Assembly (NCBI GenBank): GCA_025603075.1
Contig: MU626259.1
Coordinates: 289,718 to 353,717 of the forward strand
Direction: 5' to 3'
DNA from: Neoconidiobolus thromboides FSU 785
Taxonomy: Eukaryota > Entomophthoromycota > Entomophthoromycetes > Entomophthorales > Neoconidiobolaceae
Length of the DNA: 64,000 nucleotides
Shown here: piece by piece, positions 10,235 to 22,627 of the stretch
Layout: each line of letters begins with the position of its first letter
Position numbering within the stretch: position 1 is the stretch's first letter
Translations under genes and position numbers: made by a program
The notes under the pieces: generated by a model
What the model saw: only the letters and a program-made list of their open reading frames with translations
What the model was told of the DNA's origin: nothing
Database searches by the model: none

Positions 10235-12000
10235 CTTTTATCTTGAAAAAATCACACGGTATTAGAGATGTGAATTGTGATAAATAGAATAAAGGAGTTA
10301 TAAATATCTTTTTATCTCATCTCACAGAGACTTTTATAGTAACAATCGTAAGAAACCTTATTTTCTACAAAATTCTATTCTTACCTTACAAAATTAATTT
10401 CTTATTTTAGCTGTTTACTTATGATTTAATAACCTTGGTTTTAATCAGTTTTCTGTATAACTTGTTTTTATTTTATAATCATTATAATATTTATATATTA
10501 TATATTATATTACATTATATTATAAATACTACATCTTTATATACCATTTCTTCCGTATTATGTCTCAAATATTATATTGCCGGAGTTTATATAAAGCAAT
10601 ATTAATACTATTGTCCCAAAGAATGATTTGAACAATAACTCAACTTAATTAATAATGATAAAGTCAAATAAACCCGACAAGCCAGCTAAAATAGGTAATG
10701 CAATTAAAGTTACTAAATCTTTATCAATGGTTTTCAATTGGTTCACTATTAATTTTATAATGTATTAATCTAGAACTTCCTACTTCGAATTTTTTTTGTA
10801 ATTCATTTGATTATCCTATGATATGAATTTGGCCAATTAAAATCGTTGCTTCTTACTATTAATTTTTTTTATAAATTAAAACTTGCTAATTCGAGCTTAA
10901 CAAAGTATAAAACGGGATGTTGGTGTTAACATACCCTTACATCCTACCTTTGATTACAAACTTCTATTTCGATTCATTTTTTGTTGTTTGTGTTATATTA
11001 CTTTTGATTATTTTATATAATTTATTTCTGTTTAATTTATTTTCTATATGGCTTTTCAAAATTCATTCAAAATATAAGCTGATATAATTTTAAAACACTA
11101 GACAAGTCATTTAAACTTAACTATCCCTTAAAGATAACAAATATAAGTAGCTCAAAAATAATAACTATATATAGGGAATATGTTTTTAAAATTTATATTA
11201 TTTTAAATAAATTTAGTTTCAACTTTATTAAAGAAATTTATTAGTAATTCATTCTTTAAGCCATACACCATTACTATTAATCATTATTTCTCATATTACC
11301 GTGTTATCAGGATGGATCATCTACCTTTATTAATAAATTATGGTGATTCACCGTAATGGCCGTTTGGTCATTATTATGTTATAATTTATGTTATTAATTG
11401 GCGATGATATCAAGACAAGAGAATGAAAGGGAAAAACCTTTGTAAAATATAGGAATTGGCATACTAAGGTTAGAAAAAAATCCAATTACTATATATAATT
11501 AGAAGCTAAATCCTAAAGGTTGATGTTTGATTTATTAATACATTATTAATTTAATTATTATTCATATCTTATTATTAATCCGTATAATTTGCCAAGTCAT
11601 TACCAACTGAGTTTAAGCTTATAAAAGATATGACTTTCAAAGCTATCACCTCAATCCCTTGGATGTAATGTGGGAGGATCTAATTAAAACAAAATATGGT
11701 TCATGAGAAAAAGTAAGCCGACAACTAATTACAAGGAATAGGAGATTATTTACTAGATCCCTGTTAAAAATAAATCGGCTATAGTTAATTTAACATAATA
11801 GAAGTTAAGCTGTTTACTTCCAAATGCAAAACCCATCTACTCTAAGCCTATTCTAACATCTTTATTTTGCCAATTCCAAAGCTAACCCAGATCTAAATTA
11901 TAAGGGTTCAATGTTGACATTAAATTAAAAGTTATGTAATCACTTAGGTAAAGTTTGAATTAAATTTATGACTAAATAAAATCCGAAGGCGAAAAATAAT
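10235..12000. other. AT-rich intergenic DNA
   Basis: No convincing ORF, repeat copy or RNA gene seen. It contains low-complexity TA runs around 10490-10530. Confidence 0.6.
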
Positions 12001-12073
12001 TGGAGTAGCAGGGTTTCGATCCCCGTGCCCCTCGCATGCAAAGCGAGTACTCTACCGATTGAGCTACTACCCC
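12001..12073 (-). tRNA. tRNA-Ala (anticodon TGC)
   Basis: Minus-strand cloverleaf. Acceptor GGGGTAG pairs with CTACTCC, with discriminator A. The D-arm is GCTCAATCGGTAGAGT. The anticodon stem CTCGC/GCGAG encloses TTTGCAT, giving anticodon TGC. The T-stem CGGGG/CCCTG encloses ATCGAAA. 73 nt, no intron. Decodes GCA. Confidence 0.95.
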
Positions 12074-12212
12074 AACTTAGTATGAGAAAATAAGCAAAAA
12101 ATAGTATTTAATATTTTAAATTATTGCAGCTAATGTTAAAAATGTCTTATACTTGTTTTTAGTATATTGGCTAAGATTTAAAACTAAGTTACATTTAAAT
12201 AGAAATATGAGG

Positions 12213-12316
12213 ATATGGCGATGCTTTTTTTTCTTCATTACTTTCTTCATCTTTAGGTGCTGTTTGAGCGGAAAGATTGTTAACAAAATTCTTAAACGAA
12301 AAAATACATTCCCATA
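12213..12316 (-). repeat. element A, reverse copy
   Basis: Reverse copy starting ATATGGCGATGC and ending CATTCCCATAT. The core is altered to AGGTGCTG. It creates a spurious short ORF. Confidence 0.8.
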
Positions 12317-12684
12317 TTCAAATTGGTTTCAAAATTTACTTAAATTTGGATTAAGTCCTTAATGGATAATCTGGTCAAATTTAAAAAGCTTAGTAAAATA
12401 AAAAAAATATTAAATTTTGCTATTAATAATAAATTTAATCAAATAATATATAAAGTTTAATATTTTTCTAATAAATATAAGAGTCTTAAATTTGATATAA
12501 GCAAAATTTAGTATGCTTATTTAAAGACAATTAATAATAACGAAATAATAATATTACAACTTATCATAGAAAATATATAAGAAATGAAATAAAAATAAGA
12601 AGATCTTTTAATAAAAAAAAGTTATAAATTTAGACCATTATAACAAATAAGCTACATTAATATTAAAGTTCAGTGTTTTATATA

Positions 12685-13001
12685 TATGTTTGAATTGATT
12701 TCATTTTTAAATATTCTAAATTTTAAGGACTTAACAAATTCTTTATTAAAAACCGAAAGTATTTGACAGTTTTAAATTACTTTATCATAATTTATATAAT
12801 AAGTTAGCCGAAATTCTAGGATTAATAAGGCTTTTACTAATATAACTTATATGTTGATATTAATCAAAGTTGTAGTGTATAAGTAAATATACATTCCTAT
12901 AAAACTTCATTGCGAGATGTTTATTATTGACTACTTTATACCCAACATCGCAGATTTACTATCAAATAAATAAACAATTTTAATTTTATAATACATCATT
13001 A
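12685..13001 (+). repeat. family C repeat, truncated copy
   Basis: Same orientation as 35693-36311 and inverted relative to 2408-3060. Shared blocks include TTAGCCGAAATTCTAGGATT, ATGTTTATTATTGACTACTT and ATCAAATAAATAAAC. It stops where an element A copy begins at 13002. After that copy the C sequence does not resume, apart from a weak inverted end (AATTTGGACATCTCC) near 13433-13447. Confidence 0.7.
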
Positions 13002-13100
13002 ATATGAGGATGTTTAGTTTTATTACTTTTTCCATATTTTAAGCACTATTTGAGTGGAAATTTCATTAGTAAATTCTTGAACCTAAAAATACATCACCAT
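13002..13100 (-). repeat. element A, reverse copy at a family C break
   Basis: Starts AATATGAGGATG and ends ACATCACCAT. It sits exactly where the family C copy is truncated. Confidence 0.75.
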
Positions 13101-13759
13101 TTCTTTTTTCATTATTAAAAATCCCATAAACTTTGGGTTATTATAAATAGTCGTTGAAATTAATATAAATGAATAACAATTTCATATGATATACTTTTCT
13201 TTATTGTATTAAAATTTTCAAAAATTTCACTTTGAAGTTTAGTTATAAAAGTTTATATTTTGTTCTTATTTTAATAAAAGGTAAAGACAAATATTTATAT
13301 ATTTATTAAATATCTGATGAAAATAATACAAAATACATAAAAAAATAAATAAATCAAAATAAGTTTTTTGAGTTAACTAATACAAATTTAAAAAGCTTAA
13401 AATTAAATAAAAAATTAAGTAAATTCTGAAACTAATTTGGACATCTCCATTATATCAAAAATAGTTTTTATTAAAATGTAGGTTACAAGCTGTTTTTAAT
13501 TTTTAGTAAAAGTATTAAAATTAAATCAGGCTCAAATTGATCTATACTATCAATTGCAGTATTTCAATAACCCTTAAAGATATAGTGAGTTGTTATAATT
13601 AACCTTCAAGGAAACATGTAAAAAAATAAAATCTGAACCTTTGATAAAAATAAAAGTCAATTATTCTAAAATAAGTATAAAGAGAATATTATGGGAAGTT
13701 AACAATCGTCTATACATAACTATTAGATACTATTTATATTTAATTTTTTATTAGCTATA

Positions 13760-14446
13760 TTACAATTTAATTTCAAATAAGGAGATAATTTTCCTATCTT
13801 CAAAATGTAAGGTATTATCAATTGGACATTCCAACAAGTAGCTTGATGTTGTCAAGCCAAAAGTCTCTTGAAGTGAATGGGGTAAAGGAGAGTTCGAATT
13901 ACTTGATGAGTTTATATTGCCATCTTTTTTATATGTTGATGAAGCACTACTAGCTTCATTATCGCTAGTAAACCTCTTAATCTCTAATACATCTTTCTTG
14001 AAATAATAATGTTCAGGGATATCAAGTTGCTTTAAGGAGGAATTTCTAGGCCTTAAAAGGTCACAATGTTTTGACTTATCATTGTATACATAGTTTACTA
14101 ACTGGAATTTTCTATCATCGATCCCTTGAATTGTATATGTCCTCTTTATTAGATTTGAATATTCATTATTATTCTTATTTTTATTTGTTCTCTCATAATA
14201 GCTAAAAAAGCCTTTATAATACCTTGATTTTGACCATGATTTACCATCTGTCCAGCGACACATACTAGAACTACTTTCTTCCCATACAAAACAAGCCCCT
14301 GAATTAATCAATTTCTTTTCATTAGAGTCTAATCTTCGTTTAATTAAACTTAAGTAGCCTAAACGGGATGCCTCGATGATAATCAAGGCATCTTTGTAAT
14401 CTTCAATATAGCCATGAAATAGAGATAATTTTGGGTTAGTTAGCAT
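13760..14446 (-). CDS. WOPR (Gti1/Pac2) family protein 1
   Basis: 228 aa, intronless, ATG at 14444-14446. The WOPR DNA-binding signature fills the first ~110 residues: LFHGYIEDYKDALIIIEAS, then FVWEESSS, RWTDGKSWSKSRYY and FFSYYE, followed by the second box with KRTYTI and RKFQLVNYVY. Family members (Wor1, Ryp1, Gti1, Pac2, Sge1) are fungal transcription factors controlling morphological switching, sporulation and virulence programmes. The remainder is short, without the long Gln-rich tail of Wor1. It ends with a tail (LLECPIDNTL, then EDRKIISLFEIKL) shared with the genes at 33193 and, more weakly, 29222. TATA-like boxes lie about 45-60 nt upstream. Confidence 0.92.
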   Translation of the reverse strand: MLTNPKLSLFHGYIEDYKDALIIIEASRLGYLSLIKRRLDSNEKKLINSGACFVWEESSSSMCRWTDGKSWSKSRYYKGFFSYYERTNKNKNNNEYSNLIKRTYTIQGIDDRKFQLVNYVYNDKSKHCDLLRPRNSSLKQLDIPEHYYFKKDVLEIKRFTSDNEASSASSTYKKDGNINSSSNSNSPLPHSLQETFGLTTSSYLLECPIDNTLHFEDRKIISLFEIKL

Positions 14447-14490
14447 TTTTGTATATAATATAATTCTATTAAAGTTTACCGTTCCTTCTT

Positions 14491-14505
14491 TTTATAGTTT
14501 TTATA
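14491..14505 (-). promoter_or_regulatory. TATA-like boxes of WOPR gene 1
   Basis: The minus strand reads TATAAAAACTATAAA, two overlapping TATA-type matches 45-59 nt upstream of the ATG. Confidence 0.45.
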
Positions 14506-14509
14506 TTTA

Positions 14510-16436
14510 CCCTAAATAATGTTCGCTGAAACTCAATAGTAACTTTATAATGGCATTACAAGGAATCTAATTGAGTCGAAATATGATTTAATAAAATTAA
14601 CTTAGAAATTCAAAAAATTAAGCTTGTGGAGGTTTTGGTTTAATTATTTATGCAAATTCTTGAACCAGTTCGTTCTGTAAAGCCTGGATTCTGTATATAT
14701 TTCTATATGGCTAATTGATATTAGAATAGATAAAATAAAATTAATAATATATGAAACAAAAATTTATTTATTTATTCACTTTTATTTGTTTATATTCTCA
14801 AGTATACAACAGTAATCAAGTTATAACATTGTATCCTTGTTTAAAATCCAAAAACCTTAATACTCAACAATATTAATAACAAAATTGAGCTATTTTTAAA
14901 CTGCAAACTTAACACTTTGTTATTAATATAAAACCTATTAATTTAAATTTAAATTTAAAATAAAAAATAATCTAAGGCATAGTTTTAATAAACTATCCGA
15001 TTGTATGTCAATTATTTTTTAGTTCATAAAAGTCCAAATTCGGAGACGATCTTTAATTAAAAATAGCTGCATTTTTTTTGTTAAAACAATTTAGTAAAAA
15101 ATTCTAAAAGTTATATCACCTTATAAAAATTTCCTTGTTTTCGGGATTTTTTAATTAAACTCAATTATTTGCTTAAAGTTAATAGTTTATTTTAAAGCCA
15201 AGTGATCGAATTTTCCACCTTTTTATTCAATCTTTCATTGTAATGCTAATAATAAATACCGCCGACCATTTCAAATAAATCATATAATTCTTTATAAATA
15301 TAATTAACCTTAAACGTGTGAAGCCTGGTTTTTAGATTATTTACTTCTATAAGCTATGGTACTATACAAATTAAAGAATAGCCACCTAAATAATTTTAAT
15401 GATATCTATACTTGAAAATATTTTGATATTCAGAGAAATAGCTTTCCATTTGATCTTTTAGTAAAAACAAGAATACTCAAATTAAACTACTATTTGCCTT
15501 AAATAGTAATTTAATCTTTCGTTTTTTTATGCACTATACCTTTTTAACTATTATAAGAGTAATGAATGTAAATACTTCCAAGGGTTTTATTAACAAAAAT
15601 TAATCAAATTAAATTATAAAAAATATTTGTATACTCTATCTTAATTGCTTAAAATTTTTATTAGGGTTTAGCTATAACTTGGATTGAAGACCAAAAAACT
15701 TCAGTTTTGGCATCTAATTTCCATTTACTATCATAGTTTTAGAACTACATTATTTAAACTTTCAACTTTAATTATCCTCTGAGGCGAATAATTCGAATAT
15801 ATCTATCATGGCCATTATGATACAGTTAACGGATAAAGCTCGAAAGTATTAGCTAATTGAATTAATTTATAATGAAATATATAGATCAGAAACTCATTTG
15901 TTAGCTAAAATTTTACAGCTTTAGCCGTTAACAGCGGGTTTTGGTCATCAAAAATATACTCATATTATTCGATCAAGAGGATAGTGTTGATATTTTGTAA
16001 CTACTTTATTATCAGCCCAACTCTAAGGCTATTTTTATTTGATATTTTATTTTCGTATCAAAAGTAGCATAAAATTCGATTCTAATATTAGCTTATTTTG
16101 TTAGTATCTAATACTTCGAATTACTTTACAGGATAGAAAACAAATAAAAATGTTGAAAATTGTCATAAATCCAGATTATATAACGGCTTATTATTAATTA
16201 GCATTAATTAAAATATAAGCCTTGTATAAGATTTATTAAATAATCATTAACTTTTATAGTAAGATGTCGCATTATCCAAAAAAACAAAAACTTACTTACA
16301 TTCTTAAGAAACTATTTTAGTTAAATCAAATGATTAAACTCCTTCAAGTACTAAAACGACAAAACAATCAAGTTGACGTTTAAATAAGCTGTTTTTATTT
16401 ATTAATTCATTCAATTGTAAAATCCTATCAACTATA
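14510..16436. other. AT-rich intergenic DNA
   Basis: About 1.9 kb without a convincing gene, tRNA or copy of the repeat families A-C. Confidence 0.6.
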
Positions 16437-18555
16437 TCAATTATTCTCCTTTTTTTCAGTATGAGGTTGTTGGATATAACTTTTCCTTTCCTCCGTTAAT
16501 TTCCAAGTCTTAGGATACTGCCATTCTAAATTAGACATAGGGAATTCATTAAAACCTAATAACAAAGTTGGAACATTTGTAACATCGCTTTGTATTAAAT
16601 GGAGCTTGTTTATTTCTGAATCCAGATTAATTTCCATATCCTTGATTTCTTTAATAAATTGATTAATTTTTTGTAATCTTCCAATCTCTTTTATTTTTTC
16701 ATTCTCAGCACCTTTCTGATAACTAAATGCTCCCTCTCTCACTTGACTAAATGCTCTTTTTAACTTATCATTCATATTTAATACATCTTCAAGCCTTTCT
16801 TCATTATTTTCTACGCTCAAAATACCACTTCCACTAATATATTCTCTGATTGACTCGACTTTATTCTTAATACATTCCAACGATGCCCTTTGTTCATCAA
16901 TATGACTATCCACTTCCTTATTCCCAAATTTACAATAATTCAAAGCATGCTCGGTGAGTTCTAATCCTTTTGTTATTATTTGCTGCTTAAACTCCGCATG
17001 TGCTTTTTTCATTTCATCATACTCACTTAATTCGGATAGATTCATTATTTCTATACCATTTATTCTAGAAATTTTATTCTTTATCGCTCTTTCTAAGCTA
17101 TGAGACATTTCTAATGCCTTTTGTTTTAACTCTTCACTTTGTTTTCTATACTCATCTAAACTTTGATCGTTCATTTCTTCTACCTTTTTAAAAACTACTT
17201 CCAATTGAGTTTGGGTTCTATAAATTTCTTTTCTAAACTCTTCAACCTTTACTTTTGTAATTTCCCTTTGTTTTAGATTTTCCTCTTTTATCTTCGCCCT
17301 CACCTCTTCCAATTTAGTAATATTCAAACCTATGCCACTCACAATATTATTATCCATCCTATTTAATTTAGAACTCATAACTTCCCTTTGCCATTTTACC
17401 TAATAAAGTTAAGTTTTTTAATTAAAATAAACTTAGTTTGTTACCATATCTCTATATGCTTTGTTCTCCACCTCTTTCTTCCTCGTAAGATCTAAAACCT
17501 TTTCCAACTGATCTTTCATATGGTTTAACAAATCGCCACTCTTATTTTTAATTTCAGAGTTCATCTCGCTCATATACCTATTTACTTGTCCATTATGAAA
17601 TTCAATATCGGCCTCTAAATCTTTGATCTCTTTTAATATACCATCATCATTATTTCTTCCATCCTTTTCTTCGATACCTTGGCACTAAAATGTTATTAAT
17701 TGACTCTTTAATAAGGTTAATTAAACTTACCATTTCCAATCCATACTCAATTTCAGCTACTTTAGATTCAAAGAAACTCATCTGATTACAATAAGTTTCT
17801 TGATAATCATTCATACTATTTATGATCTTTTCAATTTCTTGTTTCCGATTACCTTTAGTCTCTTTTTGGCCTAAGCTCCTATTTTTAGTAGAATCTCCTT
17901 TAAATAAATTAAATTATTAAAATATTAATAACTAGATATTTTACCCAAATATTTTTTAATAGCTTTTATCCTTTCATCCCTGTCCTTCACTTCTTTTGCT
18001 AGACTGTCTGCTATCGAATGCAACTCTGATTCATTTTTCTTATATTGTTCAATAATCTTTTGAGAAGCGAACAGTTTTGTTGTTAGCTTTTTAATCTCTT
18101 CATTCTTTACTTTCAGTATGCGTTCTTCTTTTAGGAATAATTTTTGAGCATGCTCGTATTCTTGCTTCAAATGATCATAACTCTGTTTCAACCTATTATC
18201 TGAAACACCACTCAATTCTTTGGCAACTAAATTATCATTTGAGTAGTTGGACTTATTTCTACTTACTGCTTTGTTTTCGCTTTTGAGTTTCTAGATTAAA
18301 TTGATACTGAATTCTAATTATGCATAAATCTTCTTACTTTTAATTCTTGTTTTAGTTGACTGTTCTCCTCATTTAACATTTTGTTCTCTTCTCTTGCAAG
18401 TTCTCTTTCATTTTTGAGTTTCTAGATTAAATTAATTTTATTTTCTAATCATGTATATATTTGCTTACATTGTAATCTTGTTTCAGAATATTATTTTCCT
18501 TTTCCAAGACTAAAAGCCTAGAGCTTTCATCCTTTTGTGAATTCGTGCCATCCAT
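16437..18555 (-). CDS. coiled-coil protein 1, 628 aa, six exons
   Basis: I assembled this gene from six minus-strand exons: 18469-18555, 18338-18421, 17945-18290, 17731-17897, 17445-17684 and 16437-17399. Introns are 45-47 nt and GT-AG, and every junction keeps frame (1887 nt including stop). The product starts MDGTNSQKDESS and is almost entirely Lys/Glu-rich coiled coil, with no membrane segment. Near the C-terminus a compact motif reads LEWQYPKTWKLTEERKSYI. The gene at 55783-57824 encodes a 627-aa protein of the same make-up with YPTSWPRTDEERILQSI at the matching place, so the two are paralogs. Function not recognised; a structural or cytoskeletal or spindle role would be a guess. The first two introns end with the same TCTAG and are followed by the same AAACTCAAAA, suggesting an internal exon duplication. 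Confidence 0.85.
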
Positions 18556-18910
18556 ATTTCTCCTTATGTTGATTAGTATTATATTATTTTAAAAATAAAA
18601 GTAATCACTTCAAAAAATAAATCAAACCCTTTGTTTATTTTCAACTTTGAAGTATTCGATTTTTAGCAAATTAAACTCCATAATCATTGAATGAAATTTT
18701 CATCATTATAAAATAGGCTAAAATAATCACTAAAATAAACGATATATAAAATAATGATAAATATACAACAAAATATTTCATTTTTATTAAAATAAATTAA
18801 ATCTAAAGATTCCTATTAACATCTGCTAGTTCATTGGTTAGTTAACTCCAGAACAAAAGCTGTCAAAGACACTGCTTAACTAAATAATACACTAAAATTA
18901 GATAATAAAA

Positions 18911-20070
18911 CTAGAGCCAATGGCTTAGTTTTTCACATAATAACTCATACGTCAGTAAAGTTAAGGTGGTACTTGGTACCGTCCTTAATAAATTAGTAGG
19001 AAACCCTTTATAAAAAGCAGAAGCTCCTTCTTCTTTAAATATAGTGAGACAGGCATGTCTCACCCCGAGATATTTGTACGGTGGTTTCGTCTGATTTTGT
19101 AATCGAGTTCGAACCACTTCATGAGGATATGTACATAGAGAAGCGGCCATAATGGAAATAGATGAGGCCATTAATATCGTTCCTTTAGCTATTTTTCCAT
19201 CATTGTTATCATTAGGAGCTTGAAATGGGTTATTAAATTTTAGAATCTCTTAAATATCATTAATTTTACCAAATTTCACTTTCAGTCTTTCGTAAAGTGG
19301 AAATTGAACAATGACATGAGATACACCTATTAAAGAAGGTACTAACCCTCTATAAAATCCAGAAATTCCTTCTTGTAACCATATTTTTTTAAAGGCATCT
19401 ATGGTGCCATTATAACAATAAACGGTTGTTTTTGATTGTGTCTTTTAAATGGTTAATATAAACAAATTTTATTTAAGTTCATTACCATAATTCGAGTTTT
19501 TATAACCCATAATGGTGTTGTTGCTATGGTCGAAACACAACCTGCTATCATGGCAGAAATCATATGTACAAATGAACTATTGACTTCTTTGCCTAAAGTT
19601 AAAAATTAACTAATAAAAATTACAATTAGATAAGGTTACTAACCAAGTAAATTAGTCGACCAAGGTTTTAAGGCATGATAGCATGAAAAATAGATTGCCC
19701 AAGATGGTAAATACCCTAATATTGTTGGATTTAATCCTCTATATAATCCATTGATTCCTTCTTCTTTAAATATAACCCTTAATGGCGCTAAAAAAGATCA
19801 ATACTAATTTAGAATCCATTTTGAAAAAAGTACCTATAGCACCTTTATAGTAGGTGGAACCGGGTATAACTTTACTTTGATTTTGTAATCGAGTTTTAAC
19901 TACATCTAATGGACAAGTTACTATGGATGCTACTAAACCAGCACCGGCTCCAGCTAACGTATGTTTGATTTGTTCACCCCTATATCTATTTTAATTAACT
20001 AACTAGGCTAATAATTATTTATAACTAACTACTTTAGAATTCCTTCTGTATTTGGGGGATTGACTTTCAT
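18911..20070 (-). CDS. mitochondrial carrier (SLC25), NAD/pyrimidine nucleotide carrier type
   Basis: Six exons on the minus strand: 20033-20070, 19834-19979, 19644-19787, 19486-19592, 19270-19441, 18911-19218. They total 915 nt, 304 aa, a normal carrier length. Introns are 44-53 nt. All three Px[D/E]xx[K/R] signatures are present: CPLDVVKTRLQ, TPLWVIKTRI and YPHEVVRTRLQ. The repeat-end glycine motifs are also there (EEGINGLYRGL, QEGISGFYRGL, EEGASAFYKGF). YPHEVVRTRLQ in repeat 3, LPSWAIYF and PLWVIKTR resemble the Yia6/Ndt and Rim2 branch, which imports NAD+ or pyrimidine nucleotides into mitochondria. Substrate remains an inference. It lies 355 bp upstream of and in the same orientation as the coiled-coil gene. 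Confidence 0.92.
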
Positions 20071-20548
20071 CTCAATATTAAGATCTTTTTTTTCTAAACT
20101 TTAGTTCATTTAATTGGATTAATTGGATTAGTTTTAAGTCCTTCTTACCAATTTCTACACCCTAGCATATACCATGCCATATCCTTATCCTTTTATACAC
20201 CTTCTTTTTTACCTCTCTATTATTTACTTGTTTAACTTTTTTATTTCTATTACTTTCAACCAATTCTTCGTCACTTTTAAAAATCTAAATTTAAAATTTG
20301 TTAACCTTTATGCTAATCATAGGAATGTTGGATCTTAAATAGTCCAAGCCATTGGCTTAAAATAGAAAATTCAAGCTAATTAGACCAATCATTACCTCAT
20401 TTTAATTCTACTTTTAAAAACAATTTAACACAACACAGCAGTCACAAGCTTCAATTTGTTCTAAGGACAAAATTTTACAATAAATAATGTGTCCAATGAT
20501 TTGAACTTGATTTTTTAGTTAATAAAAAATGTGAAATTTAAAATAATT

Positions 20549-20630
20549 TGTCAACTGTGGGGTTCGAACCCACGCCTCTCTCGAGATTGCATCTTAAGTG
20601 CAACGCCTTAGACCGCTCGGCCAAATTGAC
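20549..20630 (-). tRNA. tRNA-Leu (anticodon TAA), copy 1
   Basis: 82-nt class II tRNA on the minus strand. Acceptor GTCAATT pairs with AGTTGAC, discriminator A. The anticodon stem TTGCA/TGCAA encloses CTTAAGA (anticodon TAA). It has a long variable arm and T-arm GGGTTCGAACCC. No intron. Decodes TTA, a heavily used codon in this AT-rich DNA. It is identical across its length to the copy at 23301-23382. Confidence 0.95.
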
Positions 20631-20813
20631 TTTATTACATATAAGAAACCAAAAATTACTAATAAATGTATTAAAATTTCTGGAACATTTTTAAATAGAT
20701 TGAGCATTTGAATCTTAAGCTAAGAAAGGAAAAAAAATTCACTAATTAGATAATTAAATTTTTGATACAGCTGCTAAAGTGAAGAGTGAAAAGCTTAGAG
20801 TTATTTGGACGAG

Positions 20814-20918
20814 TATATAGGAGTTTTTTTGGCTTCATTACTTTTTCCATTTTTAAGCACTATTTGAGCAGAAAATTCGTTAGTAAAACTCTTAAGCGCA
20901 AAAAAACATCCCTCTATA
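20814..20918 (-). repeat. element A, reverse copy
   Basis: Starts TATATAGGAGTTTTTTTGGC and ends ACATCCCTCTATAT. Core AAGCACT. It is 24 bp from the next copy, which is in the opposite orientation. Confidence 0.85.
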
Positions 20919-20942
20919 TTTTTTAATTATATAATATAAAAT

Positions 20943-21050
20943 ATATGGGGATGTATTTTTGTATTTGAGGATTTTACTAACAAATTTTCCATTTAAATAG
21001 CGCTTAAAAGACGGAAAAAATAATGAAGCCAAAAAAAACATACCCATATG
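20943..21050 (+). repeat. element A, forward copy
   Basis: Close to consensus, from ATATGGGGATGTATTTTTG to ACATACCCATATG. With the preceding copy it makes a head-to-head inverted pair. Confidence 0.88.
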
Positions 21051-21492
21051 TTTCCTAAAAAATTTACTAACTTTTTTTATTTAGTAAAATATAAAGTTAC
21101 GTTCATAATGATAAAATAACAAAACTGATGGTTGATAATCTTTATATTACATATAGTAACTATTTTTATTTAAGAACATAGCTTTTTATGACATAACTAA
21201 CTTTTAAATATTATACCTATCCTTAGTTTTTTATTATTTTATTATTTTATTATTATGAATGTAACTTTATATTCTGTTAGATAGGTTTTATTTTTGTTTT
21301 TTATACACTTCTTTAATATAGTTGTTATAAACTTTTTCTCAAACTTTTGGCTTTTTATAGTATAAACCAATTAATTTTTAAGTGTAAAGTTTTATAAAAA
21401 TTTAAATATTGTTGTTATTTTTTATTATTGTTTTTTATTTTGAAAAGTTTGTAAAAATGAAGTTTTAAATATATAAAATAAAGTAAATAGTA

Positions 21493-21599
21493 ATATAGGG
21501 GTGTTTTTTTTGGCTTCGTTATTTTTCCACCTTTTAAGCGCTATTTGAGTGGAAAAATTGTTAGTAAAATTGTTAAACACAAAAATACATCCCCATATG
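21493..21599 (-). repeat. element A, reverse copy forming left end of the palindrome
   Basis: Starts ATATAGGGGTG and ends CATCCCCATATG. It shares the private variant TTGTTAAACAC with the right-end copy, so the two arms have been copied from one another. Confidence 0.9.
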
Positions 21600-22274
21600 A
21601 TATCTGTGGAATCTGACACTGAGTGATTGGAGTCAATAACAGCTATTACCTAGTTGACTATAGTATAAGCTGAGAGGTCTTAGTTTATGTGACTAAGATA
21701 GACTTGGATTATGAAGAATAGCACGTAATAGGTTACAAGCTATATAAAACAAATAGAATAGACAATACTAATGTAAACCTACGTAAAATACTATTAAGAA
21801 AACTTAGTGGCTTTATTAAATGTTCGAGATATCAGGGAATAATTCAGTTAAAAAGCCTCGAACTATACCCTGTAAACTCTTTTATACTCTGAAAAGTATA
21901 AATATCAAAATGAGAAGATAATATTTTTTGGGATGGAGCTAGAAATTCTCATAGCAAATCAAACTAAGAACGTAGGATTGATTTTCTCTGAGCTCAAGAA
22001 CACAACAGCTTAGGCGATTGTTATGCTATAATTAACCATGGGACTGACAAAGTGATATTTCACACTACAGACTATGTAAGACAAATATAATAGATTTTAC
22101 ATTAGTATTGTCTATTCTATTTGTTTTATATAGCTTGTAACCTATTACGTGCTATTCTTCATAATCCAAGTCTATCTTAGTCACATAAACTAAGACCTCT
22201 CAGCTTATACTATAGTCAACTAGGTAATAGCTGTTATTGACTCCAATCACTCAGTGTCAGATTCCACAGATATC

Positions 22275-22380
22275 ATATGGGGATGTATTTTTGTGTTTAA
22301 CAATTTTACTAACAATTTTTCCACTCAAATAGCGCTTAAAAGATAGAGAAAGTAATGAAGTCGAAAAAACACCCCCATAT
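22275..22380 (+). repeat. element A, forward copy forming right end of the palindrome
   Basis: Starts ATATGGGGATGTATTTTTG and ends CACCCCCATAT. It mirrors 21493-21599, including the GTTTAACAAT variant. Confidence 0.9.
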
Positions 22381-22627
22381 TTAGTTTTTTATTATATTTA
22401 CTTTTTAGTTTTACTTTTATTTTATATTATTCTAAATATTTACACATTAAGTTAATGGTAATAAAATAATGAGCTTTTAGTTAATAGGTTTTGATAATAA
22501 TATGAAATGAATGTTAATATAACATTATAAAACCATATTAGCATTTAATTTACTGTTATAAAGTTTAAATAAATAATACATACAACTTATTAAATATTTA
22601 TTTTGGTTTTATTAAATTTAATATTTA

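Larger units (their letters stand above)
21493..22380. mobile_element. 888-bp palindromic composite element (A-B-A)
   Basis: Arms 21493-21777 and 22096-22380 are inverted repeats of 285 bp each, collinear with no net length difference, around a 318-bp interior. The outer ~107 bp of each arm is a complete element A copy (left reversed, right forward). The inner part of each arm carries GATATCTGTGGAATCTGACA and AGCACGTAATAGGTTACAAG. The interior has no ORF over about 60 codons. Half-copies of the B part occur at 1571-1945 and 63631-64000. Long terminal inverted repeats without coding capacity fit a non-autonomous DNA transposon or foldback element. It lies between the two tRNA-Leu genes. Confidence 0.85.

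Noticed and set aside
12153-12362. 69-codon plus-strand frame
   Set aside because: It is produced by translating an element A copy (12213-12316) and its flanks; composition is not protein-like.
21425-21619. 64-codon minus-strand frame
   Set aside because: It overlaps the left element A copy of the palindrome; no independent support.
21493-22380. Palindrome read as paired solo LTRs of a retrotransposon
   Set aside because: The arms are inverted rather than direct, there are no TG...CA ends, and no primer-binding site or polypurine tract is visible.
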